A DNA stretch of 64,000 nt from Dentipellis sp. KUC8613 (Eukaryota > Basidiomycota > Agaricomycetes > Russulales > Hericiaceae), in the NCBI GenBank assembly GCA_002286715.1, contig NSJX01000034.1, forward strand, positions 1-64,000, given 5' to 3'. This document shows positions 30,618 to 43,000 of this stretch, in pieces (position 1 is the first letter of the stretch; each line of letters starts with the position of its first letter). A program made the position numbers and the translations under genes. The notes under the pieces were generated by a model. It was not told the origin of the DNA. It was given only the letters and a program-made list of their open reading frames with translations, and did not search any database.

Positions 30618-32737
30618 TCACAATTCTTCTCCAGCAATCCAGCGATTCACCAAGGCAAGCGACTGCTTCGGCTTGTCATGTGGTACCTAAGGGAGGGATT
30701 GAAGGATTGATCAATAAACACTGGCGGATCAACTCGAGAAACGCACCATGTGTCCGGCTCCATACACCGTCGCGAACGTGAACCCTTGCGCAGAGCGTGT
30801 CTTCCCCGCGGGCTCGCCATCCACATCCCAGGTCCTCAGCTCCTGAGATGCGAAAGCATCCCTCCCATGCCAATCTAGAGCAAGCGTCCATCGCTCGTTG
30901 CCGACCCAGTTGCAGATCCAGTCGTAGTCTCCGACATATATCAGCACTTTCACATCGCGCTCGAGCAGCGCTGCGATGTGGTCTGTGGAATCGCGCAGTA
31001 TGTCACCACTGAGTGTAAATGCGCTGTTGACCTGCCAGGAGCTTGTAGCGAACGGCGGGGCCGCGGGGTCGACGCCAAGGAGGGAGCGAAGGTCTGTACT
31101 GTTCAAGAATTGCGCAATGTCCCTATATGAAACTGTCAACGTCACGTATGGACAATCGCGGCATGCCACATACTTGGTGATAGGGTAGCAGAAAGTCTCC
31201 TCGACCACCCCCTCGCAGGGCTTACTGATGTCATAGAAATTGAGGCCTGAGACCGTGGTTCAGTACAGTATGGCCAAGGGGATCAATGGAATAAATGTGA
31301 CCTGTTGCAGCGAAAGGTTCGGACAGCTCATTGTCACAGAAGTTCAACGCAGCTTCGCAATTCATCAAGTCGAATTGATCAAGACAGGATTTCGTGTACC
31401 ACTTCTCGCAGCGAGGTATCTAGATGATTGCGTTCAATAACCTGATGCTCGTGTCGACATGGCCGTATGAATACTCACCGCTTTCTTCATGCGCACACAT
31501 GTACTGCAGGGGTTCTATAAGCCTGTGCCGGAAGAATTTGAGAGATGTCTCGAACGAACCTGATGTCAAGGACTGGTGGGACAGAAGCCGCAGTGCAGCT
31601 CATGTCAAAGTACGAAGTAGTGGCGACAAGGCGGTCAGTCATGCCATTTCCTGTAGACGTTTATAAATCATGATTGGAAGGCATAAGATTCGAGAAGTCC
31701 TACCTATCATTACGGAAGTCAAGTTGATTGATGTGAGTCCGGCGGCGGCTAGCTGGACATTTTGGTCGTAGATTGCGGATGCAAAGAGAGGAACGTATCG
31801 GCCCTGCGAGAGTCAGGCCGATGAAATGCGAATAAATCCAGGCGGACACACCCCGTACGACTCTCCCGCCATGTGGAAGGCACGGCCCTTGAACGCAGAG
31901 AAGTTCTCGAAGAAGAGGGCGACGAACGCTGCAATGTCCTGTGCAGCATCCTCTGTGGTATCCTGAGGATAATAACATTTAGTCTCCAGGATCGATTACT
32001 GCAGGTGTAGTAGAAGATAGAGACTTACAACATGTTCTCCGTACTCTGCGTACGAGAATCCTACGCTGACAGGTTGGTCGACAAAAAAGATGTTGGCGTT
32101 CGAATTCCATGAATAAGGGTTATATTCAATCGCCGTCGCGTTTATAACCGTGCATGGCCCTGTCTCGAAATTATCAGGGATGGCCGTGGCATCGGAATCC
32201 GCGTGAGGACGCACCTAGCTCCATGAACAGGCCCAGCGCCGAGGAGCCCCCAGGACCTGCGAGAAAGGTCAGAGTTTGCTCGCTTCACATAAAGAACCGA
32301 CGACACATACCTCCGTTAGTCCAGAACATCACATCATCCTTCGTTGGGTCATTCCTACTCTCGAAGAAATAGAAGAAAATGTGCTTCGCCTCGATGTCAA
32401 TGTACCCGGTATACGCACTGTCGCATTGTCCACGTGCATCAGTTTGGGGACTAACAAGATGATTAAGGCGAAATACTCACGCGACAGTAGTATCACAGAA
32501 GTTGGTCTTCTTGATCCTCGCGCTATGTTTCGGGAAGAGAGGGTGGGACAGAGTCGTGTACTCTGAGGAGCTCAGCGCGCTCAGACTCCCCACTGGTTTG
32601 AAGAGTCCCTCGTCGTGCGGTGCATCATTCCATGCTCCAGCGGACTTGGAGCTCGACTTCGAGAGAGGCTGTTGACGATAACCTGCCGCAAGCACCGCGG
32701 TGCTGAGCAGTCCTGATAAAGCCGAGGTCAACAGCAT
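30618..32737 (-). CDS. Secreted serine carboxypeptidase (S10), copy 2
   Basis: Starts at 32737 with signal peptide [19 protein letters not shown] and ends [10 protein letters not shown] with stop at 30618. The exon pattern matches copies 1 and 3. Motifs: [10 protein letters not shown] / [12 protein letters not shown] region, [40 protein letters not shown], and TVYGAGHM followed by [10 protein letters not shown]. The PGGSSALG stretch (about 32230-32260) has Gly where copies 1 and 3 have the Cys of PGCSS, so one conserved disulfide or oxyanion-region residue differs. Probably active, as the triad is intact. Confidence 0.88.
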
Positions 32738-33238
32738 AGTTGCAACACCTGGCCGCGAGCTGATCCTTGGGACGACAGCCTCTTCAAAGCGGGGAGTCAA
32801 GCTGAGAACCACTTGTTTCCCAGAGGGCCAGGAACTGAACGACCGGTGCCGAACATGTTGAGCACCGAAGAGGATATGCCTTTTCCATCGCGTGGACCAT
32901 GTGGTCGCGGTGAACAAGGTCAGAATTTAGCGCCGCGCAGTTTGATCGCTCTCAAACGGCTTCAAGTTGCCACCATAATTCCGAAATGCATTTGGAGTGA
33001 ATTCTAGCAATTGCGAACGTAGCCGCTATACAAGAATGTATCACACAGCAGATCTAGACACGATATCGAATAATTCTGCTGAGAGAAGAACAGTGTCGAG
33101 TGATAGATATGTGCTTTGTTCCATAATTCTAGATACCTGCTATCTAACAGATCTCAACGTCTAAACGCCTGAGGCCACTAATCGAATAAAGCTAGAAGAT
33201 GGGATAGGGTGAAATCTAGAATAGTCTAAATCCAGTCC
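32738..33238. other. Promoter of carboxypeptidase copy 2 and 3' flank of copy 3
   Basis: No coding support. Moderately AT-rich around 33040-33180. Confidence 0.5.
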
Positions 33239-35381
33239 TCACAGCTCCTCTCCAGCAAGCCAGCGATTGACCAAGGCCAGCGCTTGCTTCGGCTTGTCGT
33301 ATGGCACCTGTGGTGCAGAAAGAAGATATCAGCATCACACCCGACGAGTCATTCCAAGAAACGAGAAGCGCACCATATGCCCAGCTCCGTGGACTGTCGC
33401 GAACGTGAACCCATGCGCAGAGCGCGTTTTGCCTGCAACCTCGCCGTCGACCTTCCAATCCCTCAGCGCCTGCGATGTAAATTCTTGTTTCCCGGTCCAT
33501 TCGAGTGTCAGCGTCCACTGCTCGTTTCCGACCCAGTTGCAAATTGGGTCGTAGTCGCCCACGTAGATGAGCACGTCGACACCACGTTCGAGTAGGGCGG
33601 CGATGTACTCCGTGGAATCTTGCAGCACGTCCCCACTGAGACGGAATGCGTTGCCGACTGCATCAGAGCAGGAAGAGAAGTTCTTCGAGACTGAGGGGTC
33701 GACGCCGAGGCGAGTGCGGAGATCCTTGTTGTCCAGATATTTTGAGATCACTCTGTGCAAGGTAACGTCATTAGCGCAGACAGGTGAATGCTCATGAGGC
33801 GCCGCATACTGGGTGATAGGATAGCACAATGTTTCATCGAGCGGGCCATCGCACGGCTTGCTAATATCGTAGAGATTGGTGCCTGAAATGTCTCATAAGT
33901 ATGCTTGTTAACAACAATATTCCGGGAAGAAGAACTACCTGAAGCCATGAAAGGATCAAATAGCTCTGTTTCGCAGAAATTAGATGCAGCCTCGCAATTC
34001 ATGGAGTCAAATTGGTCGATGCAGGCCTCTTTCATCCATTTTTCGCAGCGAGGCACCTGCATAATACCGTAAGTGATTGATTTCTTGTGGAAGGTTTTAT
34101 GCCAACTTACCGCTTTCTTCATGCGCACGCAGGTACTACAAGTACGTATTCCGTGAGCGTCGAATTGGCATCGAGTGAACAGTGCGCAAACCTAATGTCA
34201 AGAACCGGTGCAACGGAAACCGGCGTGCAGGTCATGTCGAAATACGACGTGAAGGAGGTGACTGTATCAGTCGCTCCATTTCCTAGCACACACTGTCAGC
34301 GGCTCATATGTCAATGGACATACTTCATAGATTCCATACCGATCATCACGGAGGTCAGGTTAATTGGTGTCAGGCCGGCAGCAATCAGCTCAGTATTCTG
34401 GTCGTAGACTGCAGAGGCAAAAAGAGGGACATATCGGCCCTACGGTAACAGACATCAGTCATTTTGGTCGCAAAGGTACTCGCGTGAACATACTCCATAC
34501 GATTCTCCGGCCAAGTGGAAGGCGCGGCCTTTGAACGAAGAAAAGTTCTCGAAGAAGAGGGCGATAAAGGCTGCGATGTCTTGAGCAGCGTCCTCCGTAG
34601 TATCCTGCAGCACATCATCATCTTGATTTCAGAGAAAGCGCCCCGACTGCCGATATTGGTGTAGGACATACCACATGCTCGCCATATTCAGCGTACGAAA
34701 AGCCGACGCCCACAGGTTGGTCAACAAAGAAGACATTGGCATTTGAGTTCCAGGCCTCCGGATGGAACTCGATGGCTGTTTCGTTGACAACCCTGCATGG
34801 TCCTGTCGTATAACTGTCAGTGACCGCAATAGCATCGAAGCCTGAGCCGAGAAAGCCTCACCGAGTTCCATAAACAAACCCATCGCAGAAGAACATCCTG
34901 GGCCTGTCAATCACCAGTCAGAATCCTTCCCATTTACGATTGCAATCAGGTACACACCTCCGTTTGTCCAGAAAATTACATCGTCTTTCGCGGGGTCATT
35001 CCGGCTTTCGAAGAAATAGAAGAATATGTGCTTCGCCTCGATGTCAATATAACCTGTATACGCGCTGCACCATTGTTCATCAGTATAGAATGCGGGAAAT
35101 ATGTAGGTTTCGAGTACCCACGCAACGGTAGTGTCACAAAAGTCTGTCTTCTTGATCCTGGCACTGTGTCTTGGGAAGAGAGGGTGCGACAATGTCGTAT
35201 ACTCCGAAGAACTCAGAGCACTCAGGCTCTCCACTGGGTTGAACAAGCCCTCGTCATACGACTGAGCGTTCCACAACGCGCGGTTTGAACCAGTATTCGA
35301 GAGGGTTTGCTGGCGATGGGCTGCAGTAAGCGTCGTGAAGCTGAGAACGCTAGATAGCGTGAAGAGAGACTGTAGCAGCAT
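33239..35381 (-). CDS. Secreted serine carboxypeptidase (S10), copy 3
   Basis: Starts at 35381 (signal peptide [20 protein letters not shown]) and ends [10 protein letters not shown] at 33239. Motifs: [11 protein letters not shown] / [40 protein letters not shown] (catalytic Ser), [15 protein letters not shown] (catalytic Asp) and TVHGAGHM (catalytic His). The residue after the catalytic Asp is Pro where copies 1 and 2 have Trp. A first-exon intron starts right after the shared DFCDTTVA, before [20 protein letters not shown]. Closest relative of the pseudogene at 2530 cannot be decided by eye. Confidence 0.9.
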
Positions 35382-36224
35382 GATAACGAGAGTCCTGAGA
35401 CTTCAAACCCGACTTGAAGTCGTTAGCGATGTATTTGAGACTTTGGAGATCCAGTAGGAAAGCCTTGCTCGTCTGAACGGCCAAGAAGTAACGGCAGACG
35501 AGCTGAGCGTGCCATAGGGTGCGATAGAAGGGACCTAGTTTGGGCGCCTACTGACTCGGACAGCTGCCGACTTGATTGCCGTGTTTTCGACCTCATGGCA
35601 AGTTTCAACGTACTTGTACACGGTCGATCAGAAGAACCTGAGTTCTACACGTACACCTTCCACTACTCCATTTATCACGCTCTTATATCACGCCAATAGT
35701 CCCAGTGCAGACTACTATGGCTTCCAATCTTCCAACCTCGCAATGAACACGCCGAAGCGTGGTCGGATACATTTGGTGGATTTCCATCATTTTTTCGTTC
35801 GCTTCTGGGGATGCTCTACGCTGGGACGTTGCATATTCAAGGGGGACAAGGCGCAGGATAGGCTGCCTGTGCTCATGGAGCCGGGCTGCCAGAAAGATCT
35901 CTGCGCTCGACGAATGGAAGGGGGAAGAGCTGTGGCGAATATAATATTGCACTCTTGGGCTTCTCAGAAAGAACGTGCAGGCGTCGAAGCGTTGAAGTTG
36001 AAGCATGGTGTCTCACCTGGTCAGAACCAAGTCACCGTTCGACGCCGTTCATCGTATGATACAGCAACTTCGTTACATCTACTGCCCGGCAGTCAAATGC
36101 TACCATTGATATGATACATTGGTTGCGTGTTCCTAGACACACTCGACTCTAGCGCTCGCGCTGCTTCTGCGGAGCAAGACAACTAAGCAGGGGAGGAGAT
36201 ATATCAAAGACTGTAGGGCTCACC
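35382..36224. other. Intergenic with an uninterpreted open frame
   Basis: A 180-codon plus-strand frame at 35572-36114 has no recognisable motif and no clear promoter. I see no second line of support for it. Confidence 0.35.
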
Positions 36225-36503
36225 TCAGAAGCCAATGTTCTCCGACAGATGCTGGGTGATAGGCTCCCCGTTGATCGTGAGGTTGCCCTCGGGAAGATCG
36301 AGGGTCGAGTTGCTGCTCACAATCTCCCGCCTGAATGCCAACAACCAGTCAGTATTCCATGCAGCAACGAGAACAGAATATCAATCAGACACCTACTCAA
36401 GGTTCTGCAGGAACTCCCGGGCCGCAATCAGGCGGAGCGGGTGCGCAACTACTCCCGCGGTCAGGAAGATCGCAAACGTGGTGAAGATGGCGTCGAATCG
36501 CAT
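36225..36503 (-). CDS. Small secreted protein, 70 residues
   Basis: Two exons, 36503-36397 and 36330-36225, joined by a 66-nt GTAGGT...TTCAG intron, total 213 nt. The N-terminus MRFDAIFTTFAIFLTAGVVA is a signal peptide, followed by HPLRLIAAREF. The mature chain has no Cys and two N-glycosylation sequons (NST, NLT) near SSNSTLDLPEGNLTINGEP. TATATAA at 36629-36635 lies about 126 bp before the ATG. Resembles the general type of small secreted proteins of wood- and litter-decay fungi; the role is unknown. Too short to be seen by simple frame scans. Confidence 0.68.
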
Positions 36504-36628
36504 GATGGCAACCTGTGCTGTGACTTGGGAGAAGCGAGTGGGTCTAGGAGGGAAGCAACCGGTGCGGAGGGTCGATGGGATGGACGAGCGCTGCTCAAAC
36601 TGGAGAGCTAGGCTCCTGTCCTGGAGGG

Positions 36629-36635
36629 TTATATA
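36629..36635 (-). promoter_or_regulatory. TATA box of the 70-residue secreted protein
   Basis: TATATAA on the minus strand, 126 bp upstream of the start codon. Confidence 0.5.
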
Positions 36636-37807
36636 CGGCGAGCGAATCGTATAGAAGGGTATACGACCTGGCTCCGATGTCTAATGTCATGCAATGATCG
36701 ATGTTGAAGGTAACCATGTTCTCACAGACTGTATCCGAGTAGACAAGTGATCAAAGCGGCGCCTGTCAGATGCCAACGAAGGCGCTAAGTAGCCCCTCGT
36801 AAATAGACCACGTCACAGGCAGCATAGGTATGGGCCAGTCTGAGCTGGCCCGCGCTCCCACACGATATTGCGGACGCACCATACGATGCGTCATAGCTGG
36901 AGTGGCAGACCCATTGTTCGAGATGGACACTCGTCCAGAGGAGATTACTTGACTTGGAGTTTCCGCAATGCTCTCGGTGATAAAGTGCGCTGCCTTAACG
37001 CTAGATATGGAGTGCCCTCGCGACAAGGGTCACAGATGCGAACAAGCATGATTAGTACTCGGAAGCCTGTTCGCTGACTTGCGTTCTAGACTCGCGCCGC
37101 ATTGAATCAGCTTACAATTAAGATATCGTGTGGCGTTCTATAAACATACCTTCGTTGCTAAGGCTGTTCACCTGAATGGAACTCCTGTATCATGCTGCGG
37201 CTTGATACAAGGCTGTTGGCATTCAGTAGCGGAAAGGGTTAATGAAAGGATAGACGGATCCATAAGTGCTCACGACGGAGCCATTTCACCGTGCCTGACG
37301 AAACTGGACTACAGTATTCACCAGTGCGTCTTGTTATCGAACACCCCATGACTAATTTACACAGAATAAATATACATACACGACGAGCCTAGTTTGCACG
37401 AGTCAAATAGACAACAGAGAAATCCGAAGGACGCGTGGCCGGCAATGTGGTGGCGTGAGCACAGTTGCTTGCTTCTAAGGAGCAAAAGGAACGTCAACAT
37501 CCCGTCCCGAGGGCTGGGCTGGCCTGAGAAAGACTTACTTCAGAAGAGCCCGCTATCATCAGTCAAGGCAACGATTGAATGACCAATGGGATCAGACGAC
37601 GCCGATTCTGTTGGGCTATAGGTGAAGAATAAGCGCTAATGGTGCACTGGCCTATCGGAACACGTACCTCTCCTGCGCCGCCTCTGGTAGATTGATCTTC
37701 GGCGATCCTTGGTTCAAAGGTTGACCAACAGCATCTCCCACCCTACGAAACCCAGGGCTGAGGCACACCTGCATGAGCAGGGTGCGCATAGGCATCGACT
37801 ACAGGAC
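36636..37807. other. Intergenic, no supported gene
   Basis: Several frames of 60-90 codons on both strands, none with a signal peptide, motif or splice continuity. Confidence 0.4.
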
Positions 37808-38101
37808 TCACAAGCTGGAGAGGAATTTTCCCACTTTTCCGTGGAAAGGCGACTTCCCATTGTTATGAGATGGTTTGCCTCCTGAGAATTTCCCTGCCTG
37901 TGACGATTTGGATGCAGGAGGTTTAGCTGTGGGAGCTTTTGCGGCTTTGGGCGGCTTTGCACCCTGAGGCTCCGCAGCTGGGGGAGGTTTCGCCGACTGT
38001 GGAGATGAATGAAGTACGGCTTTGGCGGGGGTGCCGGGAAAGGGAAGAGCGAAGGTCCACGAAGCGAAGAGAAAGACGAGGACGAAGGTGCTGAACTGCA
38101 T
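37808..38101 (-). CDS. Small secreted basic Lys/Pro/Ala-rich protein
   Basis: An intronless 97-residue protein with signal peptide MQFSTFVLVFLFASWTFA. The mature chain is LPFPGTPAK... followed by repeated Ala-Lys-Pro-Pro-like units (AKPPPA, AKPPKA, AKPPAS) and a Gly/Ser/Lys-rich end (KFSGGKPSH, HGKVGKFLSSL). Highly basic and without Cys, so it is likely disordered. It could bind cell-wall polysaccharide or act as a peptide, but nothing proves this. TATATA at 38228-38234 lies about 127 bp upstream, nearly the same spacing as in the other small secreted gene at 36225. I chose the ATG that starts the signal peptide over upstream in-frame Mets. Confidence 0.72.
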   Translation of the reverse strand: MQFSTFVLVFLFASWTFALPFPGTPAKAVLHSSPQSAKPPPAAEPQGAKPPKAAKAPTAKPPASKSSQAGKFSGGKPSHNNGKSPFHGKVGKFLSSL

Positions 38102-38227
38102 GATGAAGATTGAGGCAAGAAAAAAAAGGGTACCAGACCCCACAATGGGCAACCAGCGCGTCGAAAGTGAAGATGGGGGGAAAGCCGGGGAGATCGAGGC
38201 TTGTAGGTTTGACATCCAGCCTGGCAC

Positions 38228-38234
38228 TATATAA
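38228..38234 (-). promoter_or_regulatory. TATA box of the basic secreted protein
   Basis: TTATATAG on the minus strand, about 127 bp upstream of the start codon at 38101. Confidence 0.5.
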
Positions 38235-39045
38235 GTGCAGCAGGGAGCTCGGGTGCCGAACTGGATTGAATAGATCTGACCTGAAAGTAATTATCATCAC
38301 AACAGCATCGAAGCCGTGGCTTGCCCAACATCATCAACACAGATTCTGACGGCCCGTAACAGAAAAGAAACCGATGGTCCTGGAAAGGCACTGACAGTGA
38401 TACTCCCGTAGAGTCAGGACAAGCGCTCGCGGTGATAACGATGCGATATTGGTCCAACGTTGGTTGCCGTATGTCGACAGACCACTCCTTCCGAAAATTC
38501 GGTATAGTGCCTGTGGGCCTGCCGTCTGCCGTTGTTAGTGACCGTTTTGGGGCCACGGACGCCCAAGATAAGAGAAAACGCGTCAGCTGTCCGATTCTGC
38601 ATTCGACGAGCACAGGTCTCCCGGATGCTAGAGAACTAAAACGATGCATTGAGCATGTCCGTCTACAAAGAGCAGTCCTGTAAACAGAAAACACTAGAAG
38701 TAAGTATAGCACAACTTTTCAGTACGGATCCTTCGTGACTTTATAGCTATGTTCTCACCTCGGCTAATAGTGTCTGTCTGAGAGCATACTTCTGTCGCTG
38801 CTCGACGTCAAAATCAATGTGATGGTTCCAGACGATGGTAAGCGACAAGCACTGACAGACATGAACTGAAAGAGCTGGAAAACGGTCGAGAGAAGGAAAA
38901 TCCCGAGGCGCCGGCGTGGCTTTCTCATCACGTGCGCGACGCGTTTGGAACTCCGTTGTTGAACAGCGCGTTGACGGCTGTTGTCGCGTCTCCTTCTCTC
39001 CCTCTCCCCATAACCTCGAAAATCCTCTCAGGCCAAATCATCATC
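38235..39045. other. Intergenic between divergent secreted-protein gene and histone H2B
   Basis: A minus-strand frame of 161 codons ending at 38227 overlaps the TATA region of the secreted-protein gene and has no domain. I do not call it. No histone H2A, the usual divergent partner of H2B, is present. Confidence 0.4.
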
Positions 39046-39064
39046 CTATATAACTTAAAGGAAT

Positions 39065-39725
39065 ATGGCCAAGGTGAGATCTGCCTTCGCGTAGAGAATG
39101 TCAATGCTGATCGCCGGGGGAACACAGCCAGCATCCACAGCGAGCAAGAAGCCCCCGTCTGCCGCGTCGAAAGCGCCTGCTTCGTCTGCGAGGAGCACGA
39201 GCGGGAAGAACCTTATGCATAAGAAGCCCTCCAAACGCTCTGACGACGATGGAGAGGCCAAGAAGAAGAAGCGTCGCAAGGCGCGCAAGGAGACGTACAG
39301 CACGTATATCTACCGAGGTTCGTGACTCCATTTGAACTCTTGCAGGATCAGGATGCTAACGCGCCGGATACTCGATAGTGCTGAAGCAGGTCCACCCAGA
39401 CACGGGTGTATCCAACAAGGCGATGGCAGTGCTTAACTCCTTCGTGAACGACATTTTCGAACGTCTTGCCACCGAGGCATCCAGTAAGCCACTCCGATTT
39501 TGTCGTAAAACCTGTTTCCTTATAGATGAATAGAGTTGGCCATGATCAACAAAAAGTCGACGATCTCGTCGAGGGAGATCCAGACGGCTGTCCGCCTTGT
39601 CCTGCCCGGCGAGCTGTCGAAGCATGCCATTTCCGAGGGGACCAAATCGGTCACCAGTACGTGTCCGCGATTCTTTCTCTCACGCTCGATGTTCACCTCA
39701 TTCGGCAGAATTCTCATCTAAATGA
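39065..39725 (+). CDS. Histone H2B
   Basis: Core histone that pairs with H2A in the nucleosome. Five exons: 39065-39073, 39128-39317, 39379-39483, 39534-39656 and 39709-39725, together 147 residues. The basic Lys/Ala/Ser tail ([18 protein letters not shown]) leads into [60 protein letters not shown] and [19 protein letters not shown]. The first exon would code only MAK. Because a TATA box (CTATATAA, about 39046-39053) lies just 12-20 bp before that ATG, an alternative start at 39098 ([11 protein letters not shown], no first intron) is possible. Some positions differ from the usual fungal H2B, for example KLAMINKK where KLAAYNKK is common. It converges on the dynein gene with 280 bp between stop codons. 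Confidence 0.92.
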
Positions 39726-40003
39726 GCAATATAAGCTACCTTGCTATTTCTTACGCATTCTTTTGTGTACAGTAGTATCGTCGCCATCGTATTGTGTATG
39801 TCTTGTTGTACTGTACATATTATGTTTTCCTGGGCTCCTTGCAGAGGATTGGACCATGCATAACACAGGAGGCTGAATTGAGAGAGAAAATCCAAGCGAT
39901 ACATGTTGCGAGCGACACAATGCAGAACGTGACCATAAAGTAGGTAAATGAGCGAACAGAGGCCGGCACACGGCCAAGAATCCAATCAGAGTCAGAGTCA
40001 GAA

Positions 40004-43000
40004 TCAGAATCTCCTCCCACCGCCCACAAGACCCTCTATCGACTGGTGCTCGAGGTCGTTGCGCGCCTTCAGGATCGACGCGTGCATCTCCTTCATCGCG
40101 TTGCCGAGCTTCACGCCGAAGCGACTGAGGATGTCGCGCTGCCACGCGTCGTACTTGGCGTTCACGCGCGCCTGCACCTGCTCGTAGTCGATCACGCAGA
40201 CGCCGAACGAGCGCTGCGTCTCGGACGTGTCGAACGTCGACCGCGCCTTCTTGATCTCGGTGAGCAGCTGCTGCCAGTGCGCGAGCGAGTCGCCGAGCCG
40301 GTTGAACACATATTCGGCCTCGAGATCCCACAGGGACTGGAACTGCAGCCACTTGGCCACGTAGTCGCGCAGCTGCTGGACCTTGTTTTCGATCAGCATG
40401 AACGGTCGCTCCAGCGTGTTGTCGGGGAAGTGAGTTAGCTGTCATAGTCTTGATATCAGATCATGGTTCTCATCGAAGGCGAAGGCAGACAACAAACCAG
40501 CGAGGTGTAATTCGTTTCCGTCACCACAGCCCCTTGCATCTGCAGACCAATCTCATACCGCGAACTCTGGATACGGTGTAAGCGGCAAACAATGCCTGGC
40601 GAAGCCCGAATCAGCATCATGTCGAGAACAGCAAACAAGCACATACCAAGCCAATCGTGCAGCTGTGTCACCCAGGTCTGACGCGCATACTCTATTGGAG
40701 GATCAAGGAAGATAACCTGATTCTGTATTCTGATTTCGTGCACGATAGGTTTCAGTGTCATGTTGCCTTCCAAGAACTATCGCACCGCTAGCTGTCAGCC
40801 TCGTGCAAGTGACATCGCGATAGAAGGCACTACCTTCTCAGGATGCCTCTTGTCCCCCCGCCTCTTGTTGATGATCACAGGGTCCCGCCGCATGTCGTCA
40901 TCGGAGCGGTCGAACTCAGAGCACCAGACTTGGATAATCTGTGTGAGCCGTTGAAGAAGGATGCCTTCGATTTTCTTGTCCAATTCGGCAACCCAGTGGT
41001 CGAGATTGGCGTAGCCTTCCAGATTCAGTCGGTCGATCTGAAATTTTCGAAAGCGTAGTGTGAGAGCCGTCATAGATGAGATAGGAAAGAGCACATACGG
41101 CAGCCTGCACGCGACTCAGCAGATCGCTGAATGCCTCCGTGGTATACGGGCATGTGGCCAGGTCCTCGACGGCACGAAGTATATCCTTGTAGAGATCGAT
41201 GACGTTGTTTGTCTTGTCCTGGACAGACGTCAGTACACTACAGAAGCAGACAGAAGTAGGCATTTCATTTACTCACCTGAAGCACCGAGACCACACTGGC
41301 AAACTCCCGCACGAACTGGATATGCCGTGTGTCTCGCCCATCTGCACTTGACACGTATCGCGTGGCTGCATCGAACTGGCTGACGAAATGGTCCCATCGG
41401 ATGTTCATCCCTGCTCGGCACATCAGTACCTGCTGCCTACACATCACTAAAACCAATGGGGGACATACCTCGGGTGACCATCCTCTGTGATTCATTTCTA
41501 TACTCAGCAACAAGCCACTCAATGCCCTTATTGTTTTCCACCAGATCCAACGTTTGCCCATACGTGCGCACGGTCTCCATCAAGCTCACCGCATGCGGAT
41601 ACACGCGCTTCGCGTCTTTCGCCATGTTCGTGATTGCATGCGGCACCTGGAAGTTGAGCCAGAGCAGGTTGCGCACCTCCTTGAAGAGCGTGATGATCTG
41701 CGGGTCGAAGTTCACTGCGAGCTGGAAGCCGCCCCCGCGCAGGCGCACGATCTCAAACAGCCGCCCGCCGACACCCATGTCGCGCCGGTTGATATCATGG
41801 AGCCATGCGTCGTAGACTGGCCGTGTGTCGAGCTTCTTCCGGAAAGCAGAGGACTCGGACTGCAGCTTCTGGCCTTCGGCATAGAGCTCCCAGCCTTTGC
41901 CGAGGACGTCTTCGACGCGCTTCATGTAAGTCAGTAGCTGACGTTCGATTTGGCGTGCCCAGATGATGGCACCAGCGATGGGAGGCAGATCGCGCATTTG
42001 TGACATGTGGTACGCTTCAGAGTAGCGGTATTGGGTTTTGAACTGCGATAAACGTTAGGCCAGAAGGTATGTTGGGAGACAAAGGGTCGTTACCTTGTCA
42101 TGCAGACGTTTGATGTCCTCCTTGACGGAGTCGATCAGTTGTGTCTGGTACTCTTGAATGGCACCTCGGATCTGCGCAAGTCCAATCAATCAGCCAGTCA
42201 CTAGAAGGGACAACTATACACACCTTGGGTCGAACGAACAGCGCATTGAACTTCGAGAATACGCGGAACATCTCATTGGCATTTCGTGCCGTGCCCAGCC
42301 TATCGCGGAGCCTTGAGATGATCTGGTTCTCCACCCGAGCAACTCGCTCGTTGTACGCGTTCTCTGCTGCAACCCAGATCTCGGTACCCTCTGCCGTGTT
42401 TCGTGAGCATCCCTGCATTGAGACTCATAGCAAAACGAGAACCCACCAGTGGAAACATCGAGCACATCAATACGCTTCATGACCTCATATGCCTCTTTGA
42501 CCTCTTCCTCCATGTCCATACCACCAACCTCGACACCAACACCGCCCAGGCCTTTCGTCGGCCCCGTCATCACGGCGAGCTGCTCATGCTGCTTGCGCCA
42601 CTCGCGCAGATACCGTGTGCGTTCCTGCAGCTTGGCATGGGCGGGCGCGACTTTGATAGGGATGAACTTCTCCGAGCGTTTTCGCGTCACCTCACGCGCG
42701 ACGTTGGTGAACTCCTTGATGAGGTCGTCCCATGTGCGGAAGACGGCTGTTGCCTGTGCGAGCAGCCGCTCGAACGTCTCGTAAGGTGTGTAGAGAAGGC
42801 GGTGCGAGGTGAGGATGCGCAGGAGCTGCTCGTTGAAGTCCCGTGAGATGGCCTCGACGAGAGGCAGCGCACGGCGGATGGGGTAGGGAGAAAGCTTGAG
42901 CTTGCGGTTGATGTGTCCAAAGATCAGCATGAGTGCTTCTTGGATCTTGTCCAGGTCTGGCGCGGAAAGCAACTCGTTCAGAGGGAAGTCCTTCATTAGC

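Noticed and set aside
35572..36114. 180-codon plus-strand frame
   Set aside because: No signal peptide, domain or TATA element; not joined to any other exon.
38227..38712. 161-codon minus-strand frame
   Set aside because: It ends inside the TATA region of the secreted-protein gene and shows no domain, so it is probably non-coding.
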